NCBI GenBank assembly: GCA_002417965.1
Contig: DIDD01000102.1
Coordinates: forward strand, 1 to 17,840
Length of the DNA: 17,840 nt
Direction: 5' to 3'
Origin: Veillonellaceae bacterium UBA5809
GTDB taxonomy: Bacteria > Bacillota > Negativicutes > Veillonellales > Dialisteraceae
Shown: positions 1 to 6,622 of the stretch, piece by piece
Position numbering within the stretch: the stretch's first letter is position 1
Layout: every line of letters starts with the position of its first letter
Made by a program: the position numbers and the translations under genes
The notes under the pieces: model-generated
The model's input: the letters and a program-made list of their open reading frames with translations, nothing else
The model's database searches: none
Told to the model about the DNA's origin: nothing

Positions 1-17
1 ATTTTATTTGATAAAAT

Positions 18-60
18 AAAAATTCCGTTTTAGCTGATTATTCGCTAAAACGGAATTTTT
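18..60 (-). terminator. Rho-independent terminator of the ylxM-to-yebC operon
   Basis: Two perfect 17-nt arms (18-34 and 44-60, core TTCCGTTTTAGC / GCTAAAACGGAA) enclose a 9-nt loop. The arms end in A/T runs, so on the minus strand the stem finishes in TTTTT followed by further T-rich sequence. It begins 44 nt past the yebC stop codon. The symmetry means it could also terminate plus-strand transcription entering from the left. Confidence 0.85.
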
Positions 61-103
61 ATTTCGTTTTGATTCCGCTCTGCGCAGAAGGACAGGAATG
101 CCC

Positions 104-841
104 CTATTCTTCATCCTCATCGGGAAGATCCGCATTGGTATAGACTTCCTGCACATCATCCAGTTCTTCCAATTCATCGATCAGATTCTGCATCGTAGAA
201 GCGGCATCCCCCGCAAGCGCTACTGTTGTGTCAGGAATCATGGATATTTCAGACGCTGTAGTTGAAATACCGTTTTTCTCTAATGCTTCCTGGACCGTAA
301 AAAAATCTCCCGGAGCGGTAATAATTTCAAAAACATCCTCGTCAGCCTTGACATCTTCTGCCCCTGAATCAAGGGCCAGCATCATAATCGCATCCTCATC
401 GACCGTCTCACGGTCCACCACGAGAATACCTTTTTTCTTAAACATCCAGCCCACGCATCCGGATTCGCCCAGACTGCCTCCATGGTGGGAAAATGCATGA
501 CGGACAGCGGCTGCCGCTCTGTTGCGGTTATCCGTGTTGCATTCGGCAATCACCGCTGCCCCGCCAGGCCCATATCCTTCATAGGTGACTTCATCAAAAC
601 CGGCTCCCCCTGCCGCTCCGACACCTTTCTGAACTGCTCTTTGTATATTATCCTTGGGAATATTATTTTCTTTGGCTTTCTGCAGAGCCAGTTTCAGACG
701 CATATTCCCTATAGGATCTCCGCCGCCCATACGGGCCGCGATCGTAATTTCCTTCGAAATTTTGGTTGTGATTTTAGCGCGCAGGGCATCATTTTTCCCC
801 TTCTTGCGCTTAATGTTTGCCCATTTTGAATGTCCGGACAT
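104..841 (-). CDS. yebC: YebC/TACO1 family protein
   Basis: A 245-aa protein opening with the family hallmark MSGHSKWANIKRKKG, followed by the MGGGDP and NNIPKDNI segments and the conserved middle motif EVTYEGYGPGG; length is normal for the family. The ATG at 841 was chosen over longer in-frame starts because the hallmark begins there and AAGGAGAGG lies just upstream. YebC proteins were long annotated as transcriptional regulators. More recent work on YebC/TACO1 homologues points to a ribosome-associated role that relieves stalling on proline-rich stretches; that role is assumed here, not shown by the sequence. It is the last gene of the translation operon, 16 nt after the SPOUT methyltransferase gene, which fits a translational job. 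Confidence 0.95.
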   Translation of the reverse strand: MSGHSKWANIKRKKGKNDALRAKITTKISKEITIAARMGGGDPIGNMRLKLALQKAKENNIPKDNIQRAVQKGVGAAGGAGFDEVTYEGYGPGGAAVIAECNTDNRNRAAAAVRHAFSHHGGSLGESGCVGWMFKKKGILVVDRETVDEDAIMMLALDSGAEDVKADEDVFEIITAPGDFFTVQEALEKNGISTTASEISMIPDTTVALAGDAASTMQNLIDELEELDDVQEVYTNADLPDEDEE

Positions 842-857
842 AATTAACCTCTCCTTC

Positions 858-1430
858 TCATTTCTCCCACCAGGCCTCACCGAGCAGACGGTCCATAATA
901 ATCGCGGCTGCACTTCTGACACACAGGTGGTTATAGGATCCCCGCCCATAAACGGGTTCCAGGATATAATCAAACTGCTTCATCATTTCCCTGGTCATTC
1001 CATAACCGGTTCCGAATAGGATCAGCACCGGCTGCGTTTCCTCCATGATCTGCCGTCTCATAAACGGATAGGAAACAGTATTGGGATATACACGGGCATC
1101 GGTTGTGACAATAAGCGGTTTTTCTCCGCAGTCTCCAGTAATGCGGCTGACAGCCTCATCTAAATCAGAAACCAGCGCCGTTTCCTCAAAAGCCTCCCGG
1201 CGGTTCGGATTGTATGTACTTCCCAATCCGGTTTTCCAGTGATTCATAATCAGCGCCGCCATGTCTCTCTGACTTTTTACCGGGTGAATAATAAAATAGG
1301 TCCGCACATCATATGTACGTGCCGTACGGGCTATATCATGAAGATCATAATTGGTCAGGGCTGTCGTAATGACTTCCATGTGCTTGTTGTAGATCGGATA
1401 GTGAATGAGTCCAATATAAACAGGTGCCAT
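858..1430 (-). CDS. SPOUT-fold RNA methyltransferase (PF09936-type), TrmD neighbour
   Basis: A 190-aa protein that I recognise as the stand-alone SAM-dependent SPOUT methyltransferase family found next to, or fused to, TrmD in some bacteria. It starts MAPVYIGLIHYP. The C-terminal half has the knot features expected of SPOUT enzymes: a hydrophobic strand into LFGTGYG (residues about 138-144), then EPVYGRGSYNHLCVRSAAAI (about 158-177). The RNA substrate is not known to me. Its start lies one base after the trmD stop, and its SD (AAAGAGGTG) lies in the last trmD codons, so the two are probably translationally coupled. That coupling suggests a tRNA or rRNA target acting alongside TrmD, which is inference. 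Confidence 0.8.
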   Translation of the reverse strand: MAPVYIGLIHYPIYNKHMEVITTALTNYDLHDIARTARTYDVRTYFIIHPVKSQRDMAALIMNHWKTGLGSTYNPNRREAFEETALVSDLDEAVSRITGDCGEKPLIVTTDARVYPNTVSYPFMRRQIMEETQPVLILFGTGYGMTREMMKQFDYILEPVYGRGSYNHLCVRSAAAIIMDRLLGEAWWEK

Positions 1431-1431
1431 A

Positions 1432-2169
1432 TCACACCTCTTTCCGGATTTCTTCCATTAATTTCTTGTCTGAATCAGAAAGTTCCAGCTTTTCGAACAG
1501 ATCGGGACGGCGCTGCCATGTAATCCGGAGCGCTTCTTTTCTTCTCCATCTGGCAATATTTTCGTGATGTCCGGAAAGAAGTATCTGGGGAACTTCCATC
1601 CCCCGGTAGTCCGCCGGTTTCGTATACTGGGGATATTCGAGAAGAGGCTCATAAAATGAATCAGAAACAGCACTTCCCGCATCTCCCAAAACCCCCGGCA
1701 CCATACGGGCCACGGCATCGGCAACAATCATGGCCGCCAGTTCTCCGCCTGTCACCACATAATCCCCCAAGGAAATACTTTCATCCGCCAGTCCCTCTTC
1801 CACTCTGTAGTCAACCCCTTCATAGTGGCCGCAAAGCAGAACCAAATGATCATAGTTCTTATATAGGTCCTTGGCTTTATTTTGACTGAAGGTCGTTCCC
1901 GAAGGCGACATCAGGATGACCCGGCTCCGGGAATTTTTTTCAGGAAGCACAGATTCCACGGCCTCAAAAAGAGGGCCGCATTTCATAAGCATGCCGGCAC
2001 CTCCGCCGTAAATGGAGTCATCCACTTGATGGTGTTTGTCATGGGTGAAGTCTCTCGGATTTGTTACATCCATGTCAATCAATCCCGCTTCCAGCGCTCT
2101 TTTAATCATACTTTGACTAAAAAAAGCTCTTATGAATTCAGGAAAGAGCGATAAAATATCAATCCTCAT
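1432..2169 (-). CDS. trmD: tRNA (guanine-N1-)-methyltransferase TrmD
   Basis: A 245-aa SPOUT enzyme that forms m1G37 next to the anticodon of tRNAs reading CNN/GGN-type codons and so prevents +1 frameshifting. Family signatures are clear: [12 protein letters not shown] at the N terminus, [11 protein letters not shown], the knot segment [29 protein letters not shown], and [14 protein letters not shown] near the end. The ATG at 2169 is preferred over an upstream in-frame start 10 codons earlier because it gives the canonical N terminus and has GGAAGGAA in front. It overlaps the rimM end by 11 nt. rplS, the usual next gene, is replaced by the SPOUT methyltransferase. Confidence 0.97.
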   Translation of the reverse strand: MRIDILSLFPEFIRAFFSQSMIKRALEAGLIDMDVTNPRDFTHDKHHQVDDSIYGGGAGMLMKCGPLFEAVESVLPEKNSRSRVILMSPSGTTFSQNKAKDLYKNYDHLVLLCGHYEGVDYRVEEGLADESISLGDYVVTGGELAAMIVADAVARMVPGVLGDAGSAVSDSFYEPLLEYPQYTKPADYRGMEVPQILLSGHHENIARWRRKEALRITWQRRPDLFEKLELSDSDKKLMEEIRKEV

Positions 2170-2680
2170 GATTTCCTTCCCACTCAGGCATCTGTACAAT
2201 CATTTTCTGTTCTTCCAGGCAAATATCAAGAACACATGATGGGATGGCCGGCAGACAGATATCTTTTCCGTCCGGTACACGGACTACGTAGACGTCATTA
2301 GCTCCTGTCTGAAGAATCTCTCTGACAGCACCGACATAGTTACCATTCTGCTCATATACCGAAAGTCCTATAATCTGAAAATAGTAATAGGAACCTGATT
2401 TTCTGGGCGGCAGTTCTCCAAAGGGAACTGAAACCATGCCGCCTACCAAATGCTCTGCCCCCTCTCTTGTATCCACTCCTGACAAATGGAAGATATAAAT
2501 ATTTTTATGGGGTCTTGCACTAACCAGTTTATAAATCTGCCCGTCAATAAATATCCGGTCAAGTTTTTGAAAAATCTCTGGGCGGTCAGTATCCGGGAAA
2601 ATGCGCAAATCACCCCGCACACCATGCGGGGCAACAACTTTCCCAACCATAATCATCTCATCCGGCTGTATCTCAGTCAC
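2159..2680 (-). CDS. rimM: Ribosome maturation factor RimM
   Basis: A 173-aa protein with the RimM N-terminal beta-barrel signature ([16 protein letters not shown]) and a C-terminal PRC-barrel domain ([16 protein letters not shown] onward). RimM binds ribosomal protein S19 in the 30S subunit and assists maturation of the 16S rRNA 3' (head) domain. No ATG gives a full-length protein with a good SD. GTG at 2680 sits 10 nt after AAAGGTG and is the best-spaced start. A TTG at 2689 is almost on top of the SD, and ATGs at 2656 and 2650 are later options. With the GTG start the gene overlaps ylqD by 8 nt. It lies three genes downstream of rpsP, as part of the usual rpsP-rimM-trmD group. Confidence 0.93.
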   Translation of the reverse strand: MTEIQPDEMIMVGKVVAPHGVRGDLRIFPDTDRPEIFQKLDRIFIDGQIYKLVSARPHKNIYIFHLSGVDTREGAEHLVGGMVSVPFGELPPRKSGSYYYFQIIGLSVYEQNGNYVGAVREILQTGANDVYVVRVPDGKDICLPAIPSCVLDICLEEQKMIVQMPEWEGNHED

Positions 2681-3080
2681 GGAATGCAATCACCTTTCCG
2701 TCTTCTACCAGGATCTCACCGCCCATAAGATGATTCATGTCATCTCCAATGTGCAGCGTAACTGTACGTTCCATCTGACCTCTTGAAATTTCGGCACCGA
2801 TTGCCAGTTTTTCCAAATGTTCCTTGTCCTGCGTGAGCTGTGCTTTCGCCTGCTCCATTTGTGCTCTTTTCTGCTCAATCTGTGCACGGATGGCAATCAT
2901 TCCCTGCGCATCAATTTTTGCCTGTTCCGTGAGCATGCCTTTTCCCTGAAATTCCAGCTGGGCCATATCGCGGTCCACCTGATCAACCCGTCCTTGTATT
3001 TCACCCAGTAATTTTGTTTTCAGCGCTTCCGTTAATTTTGACTTAATTGTAACGGGAACACGGATGATCATTTCGTCCAT
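2673..3080 (-). CDS. ylqD: YlqD family protein
   Basis: A 135-aa protein matching the YlqD family of Firmicutes, which typically sits between khpA (ylqC) and rimM. The first 30 residues form a beta-rich opening (MIIRVPVTIKSKLTEALK). A long charged, Gln/Ala-rich helical stretch (about 35-110) is probably coiled coil. The C-terminal segment (HIGDDMNHLMGGEILVEDGK) is more beta-like. No catalytic motif is visible and the molecular function is unknown to me. Start ATG 3080 has GAGAGGTG in front, 10 nt after the khpA stop. Its conserved position argues for a role in RNA binding or ribosome assembly, but that is only guilt by association. Confidence 0.85.
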   Translation of the reverse strand: MDEMIIRVPVTIKSKLTEALKTKLLGEIQGRVDQVDRDMAQLEFQGKGMLTEQAKIDAQGMIAIRAQIEQKRAQMEQAKAQLTQDKEHLEKLAIGAEISRGQMERTVTLHIGDDMNHLMGGEILVEDGKVIAFRD

Positions 3081-3090
3081 GGAGCACCTC

Positions 3091-3318
3091 TCATATAATA
3101 TCTACAGCGACTTTTTTGTTTTCCTTCAATGCACCCGCTTTGACAACAGCCCGGATTGCCCTGGCAATACGTCCCTGTTTCCCTATCACTTTTCCCATGT
3201 CTTCCGGGGCAACATGGAGTTGATAAATTTCCATGCTCCCCTTCCGAACCACGGTTACAGATACGGCATCCGGATTTTTGACAAGAGACCGGGCGATACA
3301 TTCAACCAGTTCCTTCAT
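3091..3318 (-). CDS. khpA: KH-domain RNA-binding protein KhpA
   Basis: A 75-aa single KH domain. The RNA-binding GxxG loop is GKQG at residues 46-49 inside MGKVIGKQGRIARAIRAVV, and the flanking strands match the YlqC/KhpA family. In other Firmicutes KhpA pairs with KhpB (Jag/EloR) and binds many transcripts, influencing cell elongation and division; no khpB is in this window. The ATG at 3318 has a GGAGG SD and lies 15 nt downstream of rpsP. The length is typical for the family. Confidence 0.94.
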   Translation of the reverse strand: MKELVECIARSLVKNPDAVSVTVVRKGSMEIYQLHVAPEDMGKVIGKQGRIARAIRAVVKAGALKENKKVAVDII

Positions 3319-3333
3319 AAGCGTATGCCTCCA

Positions 3334-3597
3334 TTACTTTCTGGATTCAGCAAACTTACCCATGATACCGTTCTTTTTCAGAATTGAACGGACTGTATCG
3401 GTCGGCTGTGCTCCCTTGCCCATCCAGGCCAATGCCTTTTCTTCATCAACTTTGACAACAGTGTCACTTTTGGACGGATCATAATAACCAATCGTATCTG
3501 TGGGAACACCGCTGCGGGACAGCCGTGAATCAATAACTACAATACGGTAGAACGGATTCTTTTTGGCGCCCATACGGGTTAAACGAATTTTCAACAT
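3334..3597 (-). CDS. rpsP: 30S ribosomal protein S16
   Basis: An 87-aa S16 protein with the canonical opening [21 protein letters not shown] and the downstream GYYDPS and [16 protein letters not shown] segments. The ATG at 3597 was chosen because AAGGAGGTGA, nearly a perfect SD, sits 7 nt upstream; an in-frame TTG two codons earlier lies inside the spacer. S16 is an early-binding protein of the 30S body. It lies between ffh (30-nt gap) and khpA (15-nt gap). Confidence 0.97.
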   Translation of the reverse strand: MLKIRLTRMGAKKNPFYRIVVIDSRLSRSGVPTDTIGYYDPSKSDTVVKVDEEKALAWMGKGAQPTDTVRSILKKNGIMGKFAESRK

Positions 3598-3627
3598 ATG
3601 CAACTCACCTCCTTATTATGATATCTT

Positions 3628-4980
3628 TCATTTGCGGAACATTCCGGGAAATCCGGCATTTTTCATTTTTGCAGGATTCATGCCCTTCATTTTCTTCATC
3701 TGTTTCCGCATTTCCATAAACTGCTTGATAATGCGGTTTACATCCTGTACATGTGTTCCTGACCCCATGGCAATCCGTTTCCTTCGGCTTCCGTTGAGGA
3801 CCGCAGGATCACACCGTTCCTGCGGAGTCATAGAGAGAATAATGGCTTCCAGATGCTTCATTTCCCGGCCGTCCAAATCCACATTCTTCAGCTGTTCCTT
3901 ATATTTTCCCATGCCCGGTATCAGTCCCAAAAGGCTTTGAAATGACCCCATGCGCCTGATCTGCCGCATTTGCTTGAGAAAATCATCGAGTGTAAATGCT
4001 CCCTTTTTCATACGCTCCATGGTTTCCTGCATGGCATCCTGATCCAGGTTTCTCTGGGCCTGTTCGATTAGCGTTTCCAAATCCCCCAGGTCAAGAATCC
4101 GGCCTGCCATACGGTCCGGATGAAATTCCTCAAGACCTCCGTCCAGCTTTTCGCTGACTCCGATTAATTTAATAGGCTTGCCTGTTACGGATTTAATAGA
4201 AAGGGCTGCACCGCCCCGCGCATCGCCATCAAGCTTTGTGAGAATCGTTCCGTCAATCCCAAGACTTTCATCAAAAGCCTTGGCCGTAGTGACTGCATCC
4301 TGTCCGGTCATGGAGTCAAGAACCAGCAGAATCTCATGAGGATGAACCGCTCCCTTGATGCTCCGCAGCTCTTCCATCAGCTGTTCATCAATGGTAAGCC
4401 GGCCGGCCGTATCCAGAATCACGACATCCTTATTATAAGACCTGGCTGTATCAACCGCCGATTTCGCAATCTGAACCGGATCAGCACCTTCCTGCATCCG
4501 GTATACGGGAACCCCTGTCTGTTCACCAAGCACTTCCAGCTGACGGACAGCAGCCGGCCTGTACACATCACAGGCCGCCAGAAGAGGATGCTTTCCCTTT
4601 TTTTTCAGCATCAGCCCTAATTTACCGGCAGTCGTTGTTTTCCCGGCTCCCTGAAGGCCCACAAGCATGATGACTGTCATCCCCGAGGAAGACATAGTCA
4701 GTCTGCTCTGCGTCCCGCCAAGAAGCTCTGTCAGTTCATCACGCACAATTTTAATCACAGTCTGATCCGGTTTCAGACTTCCGAAAACTTCTTCTCCCAT
4801 TGCCTTTTCCCGAACGCGGGCAATGAAATCCTTGGCCACCTTAAAATTGACATCGGCCTCGAGCAGTGCTCTCCTGACTTCACGGAGCGCCGCATCAATA
4901 TCATTTTCTGACAGTTTTCCCCGCCCGCGGAGATCTTTAAATGCATTCTGAAGCTTGTCTCCCAGATTTTCAAATGCCAT
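3628..4980 (-). CDS. ffh: Signal recognition particle GTPase Ffh (SRP54)
   Basis: A 450-aa protein, the standard Ffh length. The N domain (about 1-85) leads into the GTPase G domain with GLQGAGKT (108-115), DTAGR (190-194) and TKLDGD (248-253). The C-terminal M domain (about 305-450) is methionine-rich and carries the SRP RNA-binding helix-turn-helix region (RKRIAMGSGTHVQDVNRIIK). Ffh binds 4.5S/6S SRP RNA and signal sequences and delivers ribosomes to FtsY at the membrane. The ATG at 4980 follows GAGGTGA by five bases and begins the canonical MAFENLGDKL; a GTG three codons earlier falls within the SD. It is 10 nt after ylxM. ftsY, often adjacent, is not in this window. Confidence 0.97.
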   Translation of the reverse strand: MAFENLGDKLQNAFKDLRGRGKLSENDIDAALREVRRALLEADVNFKVAKDFIARVREKAMGEEVFGSLKPDQTVIKIVRDELTELLGGTQSRLTMSSSGMTVIMLVGLQGAGKTTTAGKLGLMLKKKGKHPLLAACDVYRPAAVRQLEVLGEQTGVPVYRMQEGADPVQIAKSAVDTARSYNKDVVILDTAGRLTIDEQLMEELRSIKGAVHPHEILLVLDSMTGQDAVTTAKAFDESLGIDGTILTKLDGDARGGAALSIKSVTGKPIKLIGVSEKLDGGLEEFHPDRMAGRILDLGDLETLIEQAQRNLDQDAMQETMERMKKGAFTLDDFLKQMRQIRRMGSFQSLLGLIPGMGKYKEQLKNVDLDGREMKHLEAIILSMTPQERCDPAVLNGSRRKRIAMGSGTHVQDVNRIIKQFMEMRKQMKKMKGMNPAKMKNAGFPGMFRK

Positions 4981-4990
4981 TGATTTCACC

Positions 4991-5314
4991 TCATTCCGTG
5001 ATTCGTGTCAGCATCGGTCCCAGCCAGTCTCTGTCTTCCTGCGGCAGCCTCTGAAGGATTTCCTCAGCCAGCTTCATTCTTTCCATTCGCTTTTGGAAAA
5101 GCTGCAGCTTTGCTTCATAGGCACGGAGCTGTTCTTCTGCATGTCCCATTGTATCATGAACAGCCTGGCGTGATATGCCAAAATGTCCCGCAATCTCCGC
5201 CAGCGTCAGGTTTTCATTATAATAGAGCTCCATGTATTCCCGCTGCCGCCCTGTGAGAAGGACACCGTAGAAATCCAGAAGCTCTCCTATTTCAACTATT
5301 GTTTTAAGAGACAT
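4991..5314 (-). CDS. ylxM: YlxM family HTH protein (SRP-associated)
   Basis: A 107-aa protein of the YlxM family, which almost always precedes ffh in Firmicutes. Residues about 18-60 form a sigma-70 region 4-like helix-turn-helix: LTGRQREYMELYYNENLTL, then AEIAGHFGISRQAVHDTM. A charged helix follows (KLQLFQKRMERMKLAEEIL). YlxM has been linked to SRP function in streptococci, where it binds SRP components; a DNA-binding role is less certain. It is the first gene of the nine-gene operon, behind a perfect consensus promoter. The SD is weak (GGTGATCC before ATG 5314). Confidence 0.93.
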   Translation of the reverse strand: MSLKTIVEIGELLDFYGVLLTGRQREYMELYYNENLTLAEIAGHFGISRQAVHDTMGHAEEQLRAYEAKLQLFQKRMERMKLAEEILQRLPQEDRDWLGPMLTRITE

Positions 5315-5335
5315 AATGGATCACCGTTTCTGTTC

Positions 5336-5364
5336 ATTATATAGAACTCGCCCATTGTTGTCAA
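5336..5364 (-). promoter_or_regulatory. Consensus sigma-A promoter of the SRP/translation operon
   Basis: On the minus strand, TTGACA (5359-5364) and TATAAT (5336-5341) are separated by exactly 17 bases. Both hexamers match the housekeeping consensus perfectly. Transcription would start near 5329, about 15 nt before the ylxM ATG. No other strong promoter was noticed among the nine genes, although internal ones are not excluded. Confidence 0.9.
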
Positions 5365-5395
5365 GTAAATTATCTTTACATTCTTCATCTCTGGT

Positions 5396-5977
5396 TCATC
5401 GTATATCCCTGCAGCACTGCACAGCTTTCCCAATAATTTTGATTTTCTTATGATTTTTCTCATAAGGGACGGAAACAGCTCCGGGACAGTCTGCTTTTAG
5501 GAAAATCTGCCCTCCCACAGAATAAACACGGCGCAGGTAAATCGTTCCTCTCTCTGAAACAGCCGCTATCCCTCCCGGCTCCACAGGGCCTTTTTCTATA
5601 CTTACCCTGTCTCCCTTTAAAATTCCGCTGCAGGCCATATCATTATCTTCAACGGTAAATTCCATGACACGGCCTCGTTGTTGTCCGCCTTCTCCGCCAT
5701 GATAGCTTTCCCCAGTTTCTTCCAATTTATCATTTCCGGTATTGGAACTTTTTTTATTTTCTGCATTCATTTGCTCAGACAGTCCCATCAGCCAGAGCAC
5801 TTCTACACGAAGCGCGCGGGATAAAAGATATAATTTATCCTGTTTCGGCACATATTTTCCTGCCAGATACTGACTGATGGCTGACCGGGGTATACCAGTC
5901 TGCTCCGCCAGTTCTACGGGCTTCATGCCCCTTCGCTGAAGTGCGGTCCGAAGCCTTTCCGCAGTTTCATGATGCAT
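5396..5977 (-). CDS. XRE-family repressor with S24-like C-terminal domain lacking catalytic residues
   Basis: A 193-aa two-domain protein resembling phage CI/LexA-like repressors. Residues 5-60 are an HTH of the XRE type (LRTALQRRGMKPVELAEQTG, then IPRSAISQYLAGKYVPKQDK). A polar Gly/Asn/Glu-rich linker (about 70-103) leads to a peptidase S24-like fold (about 105-190: VEDNDMACSGILKGDRVSIE, ending KIIGKAVQ). Aligned by eye with LexA, the nucleophile Ser of the DSM motif is Asp113 and the catalytic Lys is Arg149, so self-cleavage looks impossible. The ATG at 5977 has AAAGGAGAG at good spacing; the longer in-frame TTG start lacks one and overlaps the promoter region. It is divergent from the DUF739 gene. 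The fold may serve only for dimerisation. Confidence 0.88.
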   Translation of the reverse strand: MHHETAERLRTALQRRGMKPVELAEQTGIPRSAISQYLAGKYVPKQDKLYLLSRALRVEVLWLMGLSEQMNAENKKSSNTGNDKLEETGESYHGGEGGQQRGRVMEFTVEDNDMACSGILKGDRVSIEKGPVEPGGIAAVSERGTIYLRRVYSVGGQIFLKADCPGAVSVPYEKNHKKIKIIGKAVQCCRDIR

Positions 5978-5998
5978 AACGCACTCTCCTTTGTCTGT

Positions 5999-6027
5999 AT
6001 CATATAATAAGTTGAACAAAATAGCAA
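5999..6027 (-). promoter_or_regulatory. Promoter of the XRE/S24 repressor gene
   Basis: On the minus strand, TTGCTA (6022-6027) and TATGAT (5999-6004) are spaced by 17 bases, with transcription expected to begin near 5992 and the ATG at 5977. The TTCAG-N4-CTGAA palindrome lies 15 bp upstream of the -35 element. Confidence 0.75.
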
Positions 6028-6042
6028 TTTAAAGGATTTCCG

Positions 6043-6056
6043 TTCAGTTTTCTGAA
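6043..6056. promoter_or_regulatory. Candidate operator 1: TTCAG-N4-CTGAA
   Basis: A perfect 5-bp inverted repeat, TTCAG (6043-6047) and CTGAA (6052-6056), separated by TTTT. It lies between the two divergent -35 elements (6022-6027 minus, 6065-6070 plus). The same half-sites recur in operator 2, which supports a shared binding protein, most likely the XRE repressor or the DUF739 protein. That assignment is inference. Confidence 0.55.
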
Positions 6057-6064
6057 TTTTTATG

Positions 6065-6093
6065 TTGACGGTATCCCCCTGTCATGATATGAT
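6065..6093 (+). promoter_or_regulatory. Promoter of the DUF739 gene
   Basis: TTGACG (6065-6070) and TATGAT (6088-6093) are separated by 17 bases. Transcription should start around 6100, inside the second TTCAG/CTGAA palindrome, so a protein bound there would block initiation. Confidence 0.8.
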
Positions 6094-6094
6094 G

Positions 6095-6117
6095 AATTCA
6101 GTTCAATAAGCTGAATT
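6095..6117. promoter_or_regulatory. Candidate operator 2: AATTCAG-N9-CTGAATT
   Basis: Seven-bp inverted arms (6095-6101 and 6111-6117) around a 9-bp spacer. The site starts two bases after the plus-strand -10 hexamer and covers the predicted start point. It shares the TTCAG/CTGAA half-sites with 6043-6056, but with a longer spacer, so the two sites may differ in affinity or bind different proteins. Confidence 0.6.
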
Positions 6118-6142
6118 TAGGGGAAGAAAGAGGTCTGATTTT

Positions 6143-6436
6143 ATGGGGAAACAGCACATTGAATTCGATTATTCAAAATTAAGGGGCCGTATTATAGAAA
6201 AATTCGGTACCATGCGGTCTTTTGCAGAATCCATGCATATGCACGCAAATACTTTGTCCAGAAAAATGGGGAACACACTGGTCTGGAACCAGGAAGAAAT
6301 GCTGCGGGCCATGGATCTTTTGGGCGAAAATCCAAAAAAAATCAAGGATTATTTTTTTGTTCCCAAAGTTCAGAAAATTGAACGAAAAAGAACTACACCT
6401 TATTTTGTCCATTTTGATACAGACCAACGCCACTAA
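6143..6436 (+). CDS. DUF739 family phage-type HTH protein (Cro-like)
   Basis: A 97-aa protein matching the DUF739 family of small phage-associated DNA-binding proteins. Residues about 8-70 carry the family pattern FDYSKLRGRIIEKFGTMRSF, then ANTLSRKMGNTLVWNQEEM and AMDLLGENPKKIKDYFF. The central part is a helix-turn-helix (SFAESMHMHANTLSRKM). A basic tail follows (KIERKRTTP). In prophages such genes commonly lie divergent to a CI-like repressor and play the Cro or antirepressor-side role; the same arrangement is seen here. The ATG at 6143 has GAAAGAGG upstream. No integrase, excisionase or replication gene follows; the next thing downstream is a long hairpin terminator. It may be a prophage relic or a domesticated switch. 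Confidence 0.85.
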   Translation: MGKQHIEFDYSKLRGRIIEKFGTMRSFAESMHMHANTLSRKMGNTLVWNQEEMLRAMDLLGENPKKIKDYFFVPKVQKIERKRTTPYFVHFDTDQRH

Positions 6437-6496
6437 AAACCTCCTGAGGGCAGAGGATGATATTTTGTGACTGATTATCCCTATCATGTCCTTCTT

Positions 6497-6551
6497 CTGA
6501 AAAAAGTGCAGAGACAAGATTATTTTCTTGCAGATTCTGCACTTTTTTCAG
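6497..6551 (+). terminator. Long hairpin terminator after the DUF739 gene
   Basis: Sixteen-nt perfect arms, CTGAAAAAAGTGCAGA (6497-6512) and its complement (6536-6551), extended inward by CAAGA/TCTTG (6515-6519, 6526-6530) around a 6-nt loop. ATTCTTTTATTTTTATC follows on the plus strand, which fits termination of DUF739 transcription. The intergenic stretch 6437-6622 otherwise holds only this and the next hairpin. Confidence 0.75.
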
Positions 6552-6576
6552 ATTCTTTTATTTTTATCAGCTCTTT

Positions 6577-6621
6577 AAAAGCAGGAGGAACTGAAATCAA
6601 ATTTCATTTCCTCCTGCTTTT
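6577..6621. terminator. Bidirectional hairpin terminator between convergent genes
   Basis: AAAAGCAGGAGGAA (6577-6590) and its complement (6608-6621) flank an inner TGAAAT/ATTTCA stem (6592-6597, 6601-6606) with a 3-nt loop and one mismatch. The stem ends in TTTT on the minus strand, directly after the serine hydrolase stop at 6623. On plus it is followed by ACTATATTTTTTT. It therefore probably ends the peptide-transport operon and backs up the DUF739 terminator. Confidence 0.75.
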
Positions 6622-6622
6622 A

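Noticed and set aside
228..1019. Several plus-strand open frames opposite yebC and the SPOUT methyltransferase gene
   Set aside because: They lack family resemblance and good SD sequences and lie antisense to well-recognised genes; they are frame shadows.
5396..6436. An intact prophage
   Set aside because: Only the two regulatory genes are present; flanks are the SRP operon and a transporter operon, and no attachment-site repeats were seen.
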